In this document: positions 1 to 6,989 of the stretch, piece after piece
Position numbering within the stretch: the stretch's first letter is position 1
Layout: each line of letters begins with the position of its first letter
Origin: CAYHSW01 sp964431075
GTDB lineage: Bacteria > Patescibacteriota > Microgenomatia > JAMCZE01
Length of the DNA stretch: 11,716 nt
Assembly: GCA_964431075.1 (NCBI GenBank)
Contig: CAYSID010000021.1
Location: 1 to 11,716, forward strand
Direction of reading: 5' to 3'
Made by a program: the position numbers and the translations under genes
The notes under the pieces: generated by a model
The model's input: the letters and a program-made list of their open reading frames with translations, nothing else
Told to the model about the DNA's origin: nothing
The model's database searches: none

Positions 1-2591
1 TTCTGGCCGGCAACAGCCACATTTTTGAAGATGTTCTGGGAGGAGCCCAGATCGGAGTTGGTGATGGTGACGTTGGTGGTCCCCGAGAGACTGATCCCGG
101 TTCCCTGGGTTAAGAAGGAAGCGATGTTCCCCTGAGTGACCCGTCTATTGCCGTCGGTAAAGAGGATTCCCCGGTCGGTGGTGTAGGCGGGAAGAGTCAG
201 GGTCCCGGAAAAGGTGGCGTTGCCGGAGACCCCGTCCAGATAGATCAGGGCCGAGGCGGTACTCGTCGCTCCCAACGAGACTGATTGGGTGATGTCATTG
301 GGAGTTAAGACGCCGGAGTTTAGTTGCCAGCGGCTTTGTCCGGCCAGACCGGTGACGGCGATGGTCACGGTGTCGGTGCCCTCGTCGGTGGTCAGGGCGA
401 CATTGGCCCCGGCCGCCAGATTCAACGTGTCGTTATTACTCTCCGCCACCACCGTGTTCTGGCCGGCAACAGCCACATTTTTGAAGATGTTCTGGGAGGA
501 GCCCAGATCGGTATTAGTTACCGTGATGTTATTTGTTCCGGAAACGCTGACTCCCGTTCCGGCGGTCAAGGTGTCAACCAGCCATCCGGAACCGCTGGCA
601 ATTTGCCGGCCATTAAAAGTTCTGGCAATAATGTCTCCCGTGCCATTGACCGTAAAATCATTATTGGCCCCAACTCCTAAAAGAGAAGTGGCTTGGGTGT
701 TGCCGATACCAACCGATCCTGAATTGTAATAAATTCCCCCGGTAGCATTGGACCAGGCGGTATCTCCGGAGGCCAATGGCCCCCAAGTCGTCCCGTTGCA
801 GTACCGGTATTGGTTTAGGGCCGCATCATAATATATCTTTCCCGCATTTGCTATATCACAACTCGAAGGTTGAACATTTGGACCAAGAGACAAAGTTCCG
901 GCCAAGGTGGCATTCCCAGATACGGCATCCAAATAAATTTTGGCCCCTGTTGTTGCAACTGACCCGAGAGCTAAGGATTGAGTAATGTCGTTGGGAGACA
1001 AAATGCCGTTGTTTAGTTGCCACTTAGAGTTTCCCACCGTTCCGTCGGCAGTGATGGTGACATTAGTCGTTCCGGACAAACTGATACCGGCGCCCGCAGT
1101 TAGGAAGGAACTTATGGGGTTTGCCGAGACCAATCCGTCGGCGTCCGTATTTAAAATTCCCAATTTGTAGTTTCCCAAGCCCAACGTCCCGGAAATGGTG
1201 GCATTACCGACGACATCAAAATTTTGGGAGGGCAGAGTTGTTCCAATGCCCACAAACCCGGCTTGGTAATAAATCCCGTTGACCGCGTTGGACCAAGCGG
1301 TGTCGCCGGCGGCCAGCGGGCCCCAAACGGAACCATTGCAATAGCGGAATTGATTTAAAAGCCCGTCATAATAAACCATGCCGGCAACAGCGGCGGAACA
1401 GGCCGCCGGTTGAGTCAACGGCCCTAAGGAAAGTGAGCCCGACAAAGTGGCGTTTCCCGTGACTCCATTAACAAAAAAGACGGCGCCCGCCGTTGCAATT
1501 GAACCCAAGGCCAGCGATTGGGAGGTATCCACAGGAGCGATAACCCCGTTATTTAGTTGCCATTGAGTACTGGTGAACCCGATGATATTTTGGGCGTAAA
1601 TGTTTCGCCAGTAGTTGGTTGGCGAACCAATATCCTGGGTGCCGTCACTGTTTGGGAGGATATTTCCTCCCACCGTGGCATTTTGTTCCACAAATAGGCC
1701 GGCCAACGAGGCAACCCCGGTGGTTTTTAAAGTGTTAAAAGCCGGGTCGGAAGAAACGTTTAAAGTTACTGATCCGCCGAGAGAAACATCACCGCCGCCG
1801 GTTAAATTAGTTCCCGGAGAAATTGTCACCTTGGAATTTTGCAGGGCCGAATTGGGAATGTTTTTAAAAGTGTTGTTTTTTGCATCCAAGGTTTTGTTAG
1901 TCAAAGTGGCGACGTTGTCTTCCAAAACCAAAGTACCGGAGGCGTCGGGATAAGCGACGGCATTTCCCGCGACCACGGTATCGGGATTAATAAGCTCAAA
2001 ACTCTCGATCAATAACTTTCCGTCGATAGTGGTGTCGGCGTTAATCTCTAGCGTCCCGGGGATTGTAGTGGCGGAGAGAACGCCCGAAGAAATAAAATTA
2101 TTTGATTGCTTAACTTTCTTCCCAAAATTTTCCATTCCAAAATAAACCCCAAAAACGATAATTGGTGTCATAAGTAAGGCGATTAAGGAATAGATCAAAG
2201 GGCCAAAATTTTTAGCGGTTTTATTAATAATTTCCGGGGCTGCGGCGGGGATTATCGCGAAAGCCGGAGCCTGATAATTTGTTGGTTTGGGAAGCTCACC
2301 ATCGGTTAAATCAACCAGTGAAGCCATCTCCTTTTTTATGATCTCATTGGCCTTGAGGGCTGCAACGCCGCGCTGTTTTAATTCTTGAATTTTTAAAAGC
2401 AGGTCGACAGCGTAATCCGGAAGAAAACCTTCAGTAAAAGACTTAGATTTATCGGCTTGTTTACGCTCCATGTGGGGGAGCAAACCAAGTTTAATGTAAT
2501 AGCGGATCCTGTTAAGGGGATTTCCGGTTCCAAAATTAAAGCCTCTGCGCCTGGCCTCTTTTATGATTTCAGCGGTAGTGAGAAATTTCAT
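1..2591 (-). CDS. Giant membrane-anchored tail-fibre-like surface protein with MerR-like N-terminus (3' end outside window)
   Basis: The frame is open from an ATG at 2591 to the left edge (863 full codons), so the gene is incomplete. Residues 1-90 resemble a MerR-type winged helix (LTTAEIIKEARRRG, then IRYYIKLGLLP, then a helix rich in Lys/Glu). One membrane helix lies at about 131-152 (LIYSLIALLMTPIIVFGVYF). The rest is a low-charge Gly/Ser/Thr/Asn-rich beta region typical of fibres. Modules recur: WQLNNG...QSLALGS (three copies), GISLSGTTNVTIT-like (three), YYD..LNQ.RYCNG..WGPLA.GDTAWSNA (two, each with a Cys pair), and DIGSPTNYWRNIYAQNI, a tail-fibre signature. Expected topology is N-terminus inside, repeats outside. 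The MerR-like part may serve as a cytoplasmic anchor or binding module rather than a regulator. It follows epsilon on the same strand after 228 bp. The fibre-like class is confident; its binding target is unknown. Confidence 0.85.
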   Translation of the reverse strand, partial: MKFLTTAEIIKEARRRGFNFGTGNPLNRIRYYIKLGLLPHMERKQADKSKSFTEGFLPDYAVDLLLKIQELKQRGVAALKANEIIKKEMASLVDLTDGELPKPTNYQAPAFAIIPAAAPEIINKTAKNFGPLIYSLIALLMTPIIVFGVYFGMENFGKKVKQSNNFISSGVLSATTIPGTLEINADTTIDGKLLIESFELINPDTVVAGNAVAYPDASGTLVLEDNVATLTNKTLDAKNNTFKNIPNSALQNSKVTISPGTNLTGGGDVSLGGSVTLNVSSDPAFNTLKTTGVASLAGLFVEQNATVGGNILPNSDGTQDIGSPTNYWRNIYAQNIIGFTSTQWQLNNGVIAPVDTSQSLALGSIATAGAVFFVNGVTGNATLSGSLSLGPLTQPAACSAAVAGMVYYDGLLNQFRYCNGSVWGPLAAGDTAWSNAVNGIYYQAGFVGIGTTLPSQNFDVVGNATISGTLGLGNYKLGILNTDADGLVSANPISSFLTAGAGISLSGTTNVTITADGTVGNSKWQLNNGILSPNDITQSLALGSVATTGAKIYLDAVSGNATLAGTLSLGPNVQPSSCDIANAGKIYYDAALNQYRYCNGTTWGPLASGDTAWSNATGGIYYNSGSVGIGNTQATSLLGVGANNDFTVNGTGDIIARTFNGRQIASGSGWLVDTLTAGTGVSVSGTNNITVTNTDLGSSQNIFKNVAVAGQNTVVAESNNDTLNLAAGANVALTTDEGTDTVTIAVTGLAGQSRWQLNSGVLTPNDITQSVSLGATSTASALIYLDGVSGNATFSGTLTLPAYTTDRGILFTDGNRRVTQGNIASFLTQGTGISLSGTTNVTITNSDLGSSQNIFKNVAVAGQ
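457..511 (-). repeat. 55-bp perfect direct repeat inside the fibre gene (other copy at 1-55)
   Basis: Bases 457-511 are identical to bases 1-55. The offset is 456 bp, exactly 152 codons, so the copies are in frame and encode the same peptide (LGSSQNIFKNVAVAGQ). Identity at third codon positions too points to recent duplication or gene conversion of a fibre module. The first copy touches the window edge, so the true repeat may be longer. Confidence 0.9.
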
Positions 2592-2630
2592 GAGCTTAAT
2601 TTGAATATAATTCTCGTGACGGGAAATATT

Positions 2631-2659
2631 ATTATAATTAGTGTGAAAAATTTATTAAC
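2631..2659 (-). promoter_or_regulatory. Possible promoter of the fibre gene
   Basis: On the minus strand there is a perfect TATAAT at 2636-2631, about 40 nt before the ATG at 2591. The matching -35 (GTTAAT at 2659-2654, 17-nt spacer) is poor. A good TTGACA at 2668-2663 is too far away (26 nt). No Shine-Dalgarno sequence precedes the start. Confidence 0.3.
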
Positions 2660-2763
2660 ATATGTCAAGAGGCAATATAACGGAAATTTGAAGTTTAAAA
2701 TTTGAAATTCGAAAATTGGCGGGAAACTATAAGATTAAAAGTTTTTAATATTTTGCCAATTTA

Positions 2764-2813
2764 ATGCTATCAGACGACATCAATAGCATAAGAAGTATGG
2801 TTATCTCAGTCAA
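2764..2813 (-). promoter_or_regulatory. Possible promoter with inverted repeat between epsilon and the fibre gene
   Basis: Minus-strand TTGACT (2813-2808) is followed after 17 nt by TATGCT (2790-2785). A 7-bp inverted repeat (ATGCTAT 2764-2770 and ATAGCAT 2783-2789, 12-nt loop) overlaps the -10. It could be an operator, or a weak end signal for the ATPase operon. If it is a promoter, the fibre mRNA would have a leader of about 190 nt. Confidence 0.35.
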
Positions 2814-2819
2814 GAGAAA

Positions 2820-3080
2820 TTATTTTATAGGCTGAATATCAATGTTTGTGTAGATGGTTATAAAATTATTATTGACGGAAAGAATGGCAAGAGGAAAAAC
2901 AAACTCCCGTTTCTCTTTCTCGCTTTGTCTTATAACAATGGGCCTATTTTCGATGACGGTAATAAAGTTGGCGTGACCCGGAAGAACGTCAAATTTTCCG
3001 GCCGAATTTTGAGAGCTCAAACTCTCGGCCTCTCCGGAAAAAATATCCTTATCCGGCGATTTAATAATTATTTTTAACAT
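2820..3080 (-). CDS. atpC: F1-ATPase epsilon-like subunit, beta-sandwich domain only
   Basis: 86 residues matching the N-terminal beta-sandwich of F1 epsilon: LKIIIKSPDKDIFSGEAESLS at the start, then GKFDVLPGHANFITVI, where VLPGHA is the family hallmark. Normal epsilon has about 130-140 residues. Here the C-terminal two-helix domain, which in many bacteria inhibits ATP hydrolysis, is absent; the protein stops soon after the last strand (FITIYTNIDIQPIK). The start lies 20 nt after the beta stop, with a weak AAAGG before it, so it should be co-transcribed with beta. It would cap gamma on the rotor. Family assignment is firm; loss of the inhibitory domain is read directly from the length. Confidence 0.85.
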   Translation of the reverse strand: MLKIIIKSPDKDIFSGEAESLSSQNSAGKFDVLPGHANFITVIENRPIVIRQSEKEKREFVFPLAILSVNNNFITIYTNIDIQPIK

Positions 3081-3100
3081 ATTGCCTTTTGATTTTTGAA

Positions 3101-4486
3101 TTAGGATTTTTGCATTGATTTAATGTCGCCAATAAACAGGAATTTTTCCGGGGGAAAGGCGTCATGGGAGCCGGCGAGGATGTTTTTGATATCCGAAACG
3201 GTCACGGTCTTGTCCACATAAATTCCTTTCTGTCCCGTTTGGGACTCGGTGGCAAAAAACGGCTGGGTCAAATAGTTGACGACTTTTTTCACCCGGTTAT
3301 AGATGGCCCGGTCGGTTTGGGATAATTCTGCTTCGCCAATAATGGCCACAATGTGGGCCAGTTCCTGATATCTCACGTACAGTTTTTGAAACCGGGTTAA
3401 CACCGAGTAATGTTCTTCTCCCAGCAGGTCCTTATTAATGGCCGATGAGGAAGACTGGGCAATGTCTATCGGGGGATAATGCCCCATCTGGGCTACCGAA
3501 CGGGACAGGACCACGGCCGCGTCCAAAAAAGACATGATGGTGTTGACTCCGGCATCGGTTAACTCGTCCGCCGGAACATAAACAGTCTGAACGGATGTGA
3601 GGGCTCCGTTGTCTGTGGAAACAAGCCGGTCTTCGAACGACCCAACTTCAGATTGCAACGTGGCCTGGTAAGCTTGCTCCGAAGGAATGGTTCCGATTAT
3701 TGTGGAAACTTCGTTGCCGGCTTGGACGAACCGGAACATATTATCAACAAAGAACAAAACGTCCCTTTTTTCTTCGTCCCGAAAATATTCGGCAATGGTG
3801 GCCCCTGCGAATCCAACGCGAAAACGGATCACCGCGCTTTCATTCATTTGACCGATAACCAGAATAGTATTGTTGATGACATTGGACTCAACCAACCTTT
3901 GTTTCAACTCTTGGGCCTCGCGGATCCGTTCCCCGATGCCGGCAAAAATAGAAACTCCTTCGTGCCGGGCCGAAATATTGTGAATAAGTTCGGTCAGTAA
4001 AATTGTCTTCCCGACACCCGCTCCGCCGATAAAGCCGATTTTCCCGCCCTTTAAAAACGGGGTTAAAAAGTCAATGGCCTTAATACCAGTCTCAAGAATT
4101 TCCGGCTGGCGGGCTCTGGTGTTGACGGTCGGCGGCGGAGCGTAAATGGATTTTTTCTTGGTAAGGTCTTTGATATTTCCGGCGTTGTCCACCGGTTCGC
4201 CGAATAAATTAACCACTCGGCCAAGAAGGCCTTTGCCCACCGGAATCTCCAGACCAGTTCCGGTGCCAACGACCGGCATTTCCCGATAGAGATTGATACT
4301 TTGTGAAATAATAAGACAGATTGCGGTAGATTTTGATTGGATATAAACCTCCAGCCGCAGTTGGGGATCTTCAGGGCTGGTCAAAAGCTCAAGATTCCTG
4401 GGCATTAGGGGCGATTGGATCTCCACTTCTACCGTTTGCCCGTGCACCGCCTTTATTACTCCAAAAACTTCCACCTTTTTCTCCAT
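3101..4486 (-). CDS. atpD: F1-ATPase beta-like catalytic subunit
   Basis: 461 residues, near the usual 460-470. It carries the catalytic site of a rotary ATPase: Walker A GGAGVGKT (154-161), the catalytic Glu in GER (E186), QMNES (213-217), YFRDEEKRDVLFFVDNMFRF with the Walker B Asp (D248), and VYVPADELTD. EAELSQTD (385-392) stands where the DELSEED loop that pushes gamma should be. Domain order is normal: N-terminal barrel, nucleotide-binding domain, helical C-terminal domain (QPFFATESQTG). So ATP hydrolysis is expected, although the sequence is clearly divergent (for example IAQSSSSAIN for the usual PLDSTSR). Epsilon follows after 20 nt. Upstream, accessory DNA separates it from gamma. The start shares 13 leader bases with alpha. 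In this a-subunit-lacking cluster it probably powers a motor rather than ATP synthesis. Confidence 0.95.
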   Translation of the reverse strand: MEKKVEVFGVIKAVHGQTVEVEIQSPLMPRNLELLTSPEDPQLRLEVYIQSKSTAICLIISQSINLYREMPVVGTGTGLEIPVGKGLLGRVVNLFGEPVDNAGNIKDLTKKKSIYAPPPTVNTRARQPEILETGIKAIDFLTPFLKGGKIGFIGGAGVGKTILLTELIHNISARHEGVSIFAGIGERIREAQELKQRLVESNVINNTILVIGQMNESAVIRFRVGFAGATIAEYFRDEEKRDVLFFVDNMFRFVQAGNEVSTIIGTIPSEQAYQATLQSEVGSFEDRLVSTDNGALTSVQTVYVPADELTDAGVNTIMSFLDAAVVLSRSVAQMGHYPPIDIAQSSSSAINKDLLGEEHYSVLTRFQKLYVRYQELAHIVAIIGEAELSQTDRAIYNRVKKVVNYLTQPFFATESQTGQKGIYVDKTVTVSDIKNILAGSHDAFPPEKFLFIGDIKSMQKS

Positions 4487-4523
4487 GGAATCATTATAAC
4501 CATTCTTTAACTGCCATTGCGAG
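4487..4523 (-). promoter_or_regulatory. Leaderless-type promoter of the beta gene
   Basis: On the minus strand a perfect TATAAT (4498-4493) is followed by GATTCC and then the ATG at 4486, so transcription should begin at or next to the start codon. The block CTCGCAATG (4523-4515) sits in the -35 zone, and the same block stands before the alpha gene at 8529-8521. The -35 hexamer is not close to TTGACA. No Shine-Dalgarno is present. Confidence 0.5.
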
Positions 4524-4555
4524 GAGGGAAAACAAAGTTGAACGACGCAGCAATC
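4515..4555. repeat. Dispersed CATTGCGAGG...GCAATC palindromic repeat
   Basis: The 41-bp stretch starts CATTGCGAGGAGGG and ends GAACGACGCAGCAATC. Its ends are complementary (ATTGC 4516-4520 and GCAAT 4550-4554). Short repeats of this type (CATTGCGAG...GCAATC) are scattered in intergenic DNA of many bacterial genomes. A truncated relative, CATTGCGAGCGGGGAG, lies at 8521 next to a gene fragment. It fills the space between the small gene at 4557 and beta. Confidence 0.6.
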
Positions 4556-4556
4556 T

Positions 4557-4763
4557 TTACTCTCTTGGTTTTAAACCTCTTAATAAAACAGCAATTCCGG
4601 CTTTTGAAACCACGGCGCGCTGCTGGACTGATAATTTTTTGGTGTTTTCATCAATTTGCTTAACAACCTCTAGGGGATCTCTTTCTAATATGTTCGTGGA
4701 GGATAAGAGAAGCCCCATATCGTCAAACAGCTCTCGAAGAGGGTATGGGTTTTCGTCTGACAT
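4557..4763 (-). CDS. Small hypothetical protein (68 aa)
   Basis: I do not recognise this protein. It is short, acidic at the front (MSDENPYPLRELFDDMG) and helical later (LEVVKQIDENTKKLSVQQRAV), with no membrane segment. I chose the ATG at 4763 because it lies 8 nt after a GAGAGAGAGA tract, the same spacing as in the two sister leaders at 6012 and 9445. An ATG at 4769 and a TTG at 4796 are also in frame, but the TTG is part of the TTGACA promoter element. It lies between beta and the HepT gene, same strand. Its palindrome-plus-promoter upstream region is shared with other small genes whose proteins do not look alike. A small antitoxin-like or cargo gene is possible, but this is a guess. Confidence 0.55.
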   Translation of the reverse strand: MSDENPYPLRELFDDMGLLLSSTNILERDPLEVVKQIDENTKKLSVQQRAVVSKAGIAVLLRGLKPRE

Positions 4764-4796
4764 GCCCATAGTCTCTCTCTCGATTAAATTTGTCAA
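4764..4796 (-). promoter_or_regulatory. Shared TTGAC/GAGA-tract leader, copy 1
   Basis: Minus strand: TTGACA at 4796-4791, a purine tract GAGAGAGAGA ending at 4772, then 8 nt to the ATG at 4763. A 17-nt spacer would put the -10 at GACTAT (4773-4768). The same layout occurs before 6012 and 9445. The tract may act as a weak ribosome site, or the mRNA may be leaderless. Confidence 0.5.
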
Positions 4797-4820
4797 GTAT
4801 TAAAAGTTTTATTAAAATCA

Positions 4821-4848
4821 ACCCGCTTTCGCAATTGCGAACGCAGGT
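4821..4848. repeat. Palindromic module, copy 1
   Basis: Arms at 4821-4832 and 4837-4848 (10 of 12 bases pair, AATT between), with a perfect 14-bp palindrome TTCGCAATTGCGAA in the centre. Going rightwards it continues into AAGGAGCTT. Aligned with 6062-6089 and 9505-9534, it shares the pattern CTTT..CG.....CG..ACG and the AGGAG/TGGAG end. It lies between the HepT stop and the next small gene's promoter. Confidence 0.55.
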
Positions 4849-4872
4849 ATAAGGAGCTTATGAACAATAAAA

Positions 4873-5202
4873 TTACAGAAGTTTGGAAATTTGTTTTTTT
4901 AATTTTGGCAGATCTTTTTGGAGGATATTCCACACAAGATCAAAGTCTACCCCGAAGTAATCATGAATAAGTTTATTGCGAAAATCGGCGATTTTGCGCC
5001 AGGGGATTTGGGGATTTTCTTTTTGAAAATCCGCGGGGACATTTCTTGCCGCCTCGCCAATAATTTCCAGTCGTAAAATTACCGCGTCCTGAACGGCCGA
5101 TGGTCGAACAAAAGACACCTTTTTCATTCCTGCAGTATACTTTTCAATAATCTCGACAGCTTCTTTAATCTGCTCTAAATAAATTAATGGGTCTTTAATC
5201 AT
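4873..5202 (-). CDS. hepT: HepT-like (DUF86) RNase toxin
   Basis: 109 residues, all helical, matching the HEPN/DUF86 family. The RX4-6HXY active motif is intact: RNKLIHDY, with R75, H80 and Y82. LEIIGEAARNVP and IPWRKIADFRNKLIHDYFGVD are typical of HepT. In this family the protein is a ribonuclease whose activity is blocked when the paired MNT enzyme attaches AMP to the motif Tyr. Its ATG overlaps the stop of the nucleotidyltransferase gene by 4 nt (ATGA), so the two are translationally coupled with the antitoxin first. No residue I know to be needed is missing, so the pair is probably active. It sits in the gap between beta and gamma of the ATPase cluster, suggesting later insertion. Confidence 0.9.
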   Translation of the reverse strand: MIKDPLIYLEQIKEAVEIIEKYTAGMKKVSFVRPSAVQDAVILRLEIIGEAARNVPADFQKENPQIPWRKIADFRNKLIHDYFGVDFDLVWNILQKDLPKLKKQISKLL

Positions 5203-5666
5203 AAAATTTCAATTAAATCTTTATAAACGTAATTTTTCAAACGGGGGTTAAGTGAATTAAAAGTCACCACGTCAAAATCTCTTTTAAATTTATCCTCAAG
5301 AATTTGCTCCAAGCCAATTAAATCTAAAAGAGATTTATTTTTTTCTAATTCCACTAATAAATCAATATCACTATCCGGCCGGTTATCCCCGCGAGCAAAG
5401 GAGCCAAAAAAAGCAGCTTTAATCACGGCGTTTTTTTGCAAAATTGGTAAAATTTGTTTTTTTAATAAAAGTGGAGTTTGGAACTTATTAAAGCTGTAAG
5501 TCACGTGCGGTCCGGAGCCGGTTTTAATAATTAGCCCGTCGGCCACCAGTTTTTTTAGTTGTTTATAAACACCGGCCTCGGTTATTTTTAATAATTTGAC
5601 CAGCTTTCCCGGACTTGTCTGACCACTTTTTTGTAAATATGTGATGATTTTATCTCTGGAGGTCAT
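5199..5666 (-). CDS. mntA: MNT nucleotidyltransferase antitoxin with N-terminal winged helix
   Basis: 155 residues in two parts. Residues 1-60 form a winged-helix DNA-binding domain (SPGKLVKLLKITEAGVYKQLKKLVADGLI, then the wing KTGSGPHVTYSF). Residues 70-155 are a minimal nucleotidyltransferase with the GSX10DXD motif: G88, S89, D100, D102, and a likely third Asp in RDFDVV. Known MntA enzymes neutralise HepT by adding AMP to its Tyr. Many MNT antitoxins lack a DNA-binding domain; here the winged helix probably lets the antitoxin repress its own operon, consistent with the perfect 19-bp palindrome over its -10. The ATG at 5666 is supported by a leaderless promoter geometry. There is no Shine-Dalgarno. 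Confidence 0.88.
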   Translation of the reverse strand: MTSRDKIITYLQKSGQTSPGKLVKLLKITEAGVYKQLKKLVADGLIIKTGSGPHVTYSFNKFQTPLLLKKQILPILQKNAVIKAAFFGSFARGDNRPDSDIDLLVELEKNKSLLDLIGLEQILEDKFKRDFDVVTFNSLNPRLKNYVYKDLIEIL

Positions 5667-5670
5667 GAGG

Positions 5671-5701
5671 AAAGTTTAGTCTAAACTTTTGGAGTTGTCA
5701 A
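5671..5701 (-). promoter_or_regulatory. Promoter and operator of the MNT-HepT operon
   Basis: Minus strand: perfect -35 TTGACA (5701-5696), 17-nt spacer, -10 TAAACT (5678-5673), and the ATG at 5666, so transcription should start at the start codon. A perfect palindrome of 9+1+9 bases (AAAGTTTAG, T, CTAAACTTT; 5671-5689) covers the -10 and half the spacer. This is a good operator for the winged-helix antitoxin. The -35 overlaps the stop codon of the gene upstream. Confidence 0.75.
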
Positions 5702-6012
5702 CCAAATATTTTGTTCATAAGACTAACAGTCACTAAGTCGGCCTCAGTATCATAATTACGTAAACCAGCAAGTAAAGTGATTTGTTTTTTTGGATCAGAT
5801 TGTCTATAAAGTTCATAAGCTTTAAGAGCAGCAACAATAACCGCCTTCCGTTGACTATTTTTTGGGTATTGGCTAGCTGCAAATTCGTGAGCCTTACCTA
5901 TCTCAGCCGTCAGAACATCGCTGCCTTGGCCAGTGCTAACCTTAATCAAATGCCTTGCTATAGCTATAGCGGTTTCCCTTTCTCCTAAGGTCCATCGGTG
6001 TTCTTGCTTCAT
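5698..6012 (-). CDS. Hypothetical soluble protein (104 aa)
   Basis: I do not recognise this protein. It is predicted to be mostly helical, soluble and mixed in charge, starting MKQEHRWTLGERETAIAIARHLI and ending SLMNKIFG, with a middle segment AVIVAALKAYELYR. No catalytic motif stands out. The ATG at 6012 is chosen because it lies 8 nt after the GAGA tract and 35 nt after TTGACT, as in the sister leaders; an in-frame ATG at 6054 lies upstream of that promoter. Its stop (5698-5700) overlaps the -35 of the MNT-HepT operon, so the genes are tightly packed and may have moved together. It could be an accessory part of that system, but nothing in the sequence proves it. Confidence 0.6.
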   Translation of the reverse strand: MKQEHRWTLGERETAIAIARHLIKVSTGQGSDVLTAEIGKAHEFAASQYPKNSQRKAVIVAALKAYELYRQSDPKKQITLLAGLRNYDTEADLVTVSLMNKIFG

Positions 6013-6047
6013 GGGCTTATTCTCTCTCTCTCTACACCATAAGTCAA
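6013..6047 (-). promoter_or_regulatory. Shared TTGAC/GAGA-tract leader, copy 2
   Basis: Minus strand: TTGACT (6047-6042), 17-nt spacer ending in the GAGA tract, GAGAAT as -10 (6024-6019), AAGCCC, then ATG at 6012. The distance from the first T to the ATG is 35 nt. The AAGCCC/AGCCC block before the ATG is shared with copy 3. Confidence 0.5.
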
Positions 6048-6061
6048 GTAGCAATTTATCG

Positions 6062-6089
6062 ACCTTGTTTTACGATCGTCACGCGAGGT
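6062..6089. repeat. Palindromic module, copy 2
   Basis: Two 14-base halves, 6062-6075 and 6076-6089, with 10 of 14 pairs matching plus wobble pairs; the core ACGATCGT (6072-6079) is a perfect palindrome also present in copy 3. It ends rightwards in AGGAGGGCTC. It lies 25 nt upstream (minus direction) of the TTGACT of copy 2, close to the 3' end of the gamma gene. Confidence 0.5.
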
Positions 6090-6130
6090 TAGGAGGGCTC
6101 TAATACTTTTCAAATTTCAGTTTTCAATTT

Positions 6131-6979
6131 TCAAATTGTTTCTGTCATCCCTCTGTTTAATTTTATTAGCGTGGAAATGGTTTCCAGAAGGGCGCGGTTT
6201 TGCCGGGAGCGGCGGGCGGCGGCCAACTGCCTTTTGTCCTGGGAAATAATATTTTCCGCGTTCCTTTGCGCCTGTTCCATGGAGATCAGCCGGGCGGCAG
6301 TACGGGCCAATTCCGCTTCTAAAAAAGTTTGTTGCAGTAACAGCGCCACGATTTGGTTATCAAAAAACTCATACATTTTTTCAATTTCCGGCTCAAAAAT
6401 ATAATAAAACGAATGGCGCATTTCTTCCGGTGTCGGCTCAATCGAACCGGTTAAATCAATAAAATTGGGTTGCTGGGTCATGACTGTTTTAAATTTGGGA
6501 AAATAAACAAAAATGCGCTCATATTTACGCGCTTCTTCAGCCAGTTTGTTTAGTTCCTCCCGGTTTGGTAAATCAGAGGCAAATTCCAAAGTGTCAAAAT
6601 CCCGCCAGTAATGGGAGTCGCGCAAAAAGGCCGCTCCGGTGCGCCCCACGGCAATTCGCTTGGTCGTAAATTCCGGGGTGTGGGAAACATAGAGTAAAAA
6701 TAACTGGTTTTCCACCGCCCCGGCAAATTTATGGTTGGAAGAAATAAGAATGGAAACGGCCCCTTCCTTTTTGATATTAGTTAAAACTTTTCGTTCCAGA
6801 GCTTCGGTCTTGACAATATGGTACAACCCGGCGATTTCCGTAAAAAAACTGCGGTTTCGTTCAATCACGTTTCTTATTTGCTGCAGCCGGTTGGCGGAGA
6901 CTTCGGAGAGCGTCCGGGCAACTAGTTTTAACGACTCATCCTGCTCTAAAACCTGCTTGATCTGTTTTATTGTCGCCAT
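6131..6979 (-). CDS. atpG: F1-ATPase gamma-like rotor subunit
   Basis: 282 residues from the ATG at 6979, close to the usual 280-300. The two long helices that form the rotor shaft are clear: an N-terminal one (ATIKQIKQVLEQDESLKLVA) and a C-terminal one (LEAELARTAARLISMEQAQRNAENII, ending ALLETISTLIKL). SSNHKFAGAV replaces the usual SDRGLCGG motif before the Rossmann-like domain. YYIFEPEIEKMYEFF matches the family's FEP..E segment. The start at 6979 has GAGA 5 nt upstream; the in-frame ATG at 6994 lies inside a mobile-type repeat and is less likely. The gene follows alpha after an 83-bp gap filled by that repeat. Sequence is very divergent but length and ends fit gamma well. Confidence 0.85.
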   Translation of the reverse strand: MATIKQIKQVLEQDESLKLVARTLSEVSANRLQQIRNVIERNRSFFTEIAGLYHIVKTEALERKVLTNIKKEGAVSILISSNHKFAGAVENQLFLLYVSHTPEFTTKRIAVGRTGAAFLRDSHYWRDFDTLEFASDLPNREELNKLAEEARKYERIFVYFPKFKTVMTQQPNFIDLTGSIEPTPEEMRHSFYYIFEPEIEKMYEFFDNQIVALLLQQTFLEAELARTAARLISMEQAQRNAENIISQDKRQLAAARRSRQNRALLETISTLIKLNRGMTETI

Positions 6980-6989
6980 TTTTCTCGAT

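Noticed and set aside
1..2591. CRISPR array or tandem repeat array suggested by the recurring sequence
   Set aside because: The repeats are long, spaced irregularly (693 and 540 bp for one motif), in frame and protein coding.
289..2705. Plus-strand open frames of 61-146 codons across 289-1953 and at 2457-2705
   Set aside because: All lie antisense to the long continuous minus-strand fibre frame, whose translation has clear modular repeats and a membrane anchor. The plus frames give low-quality sequences that mirror the repeats.
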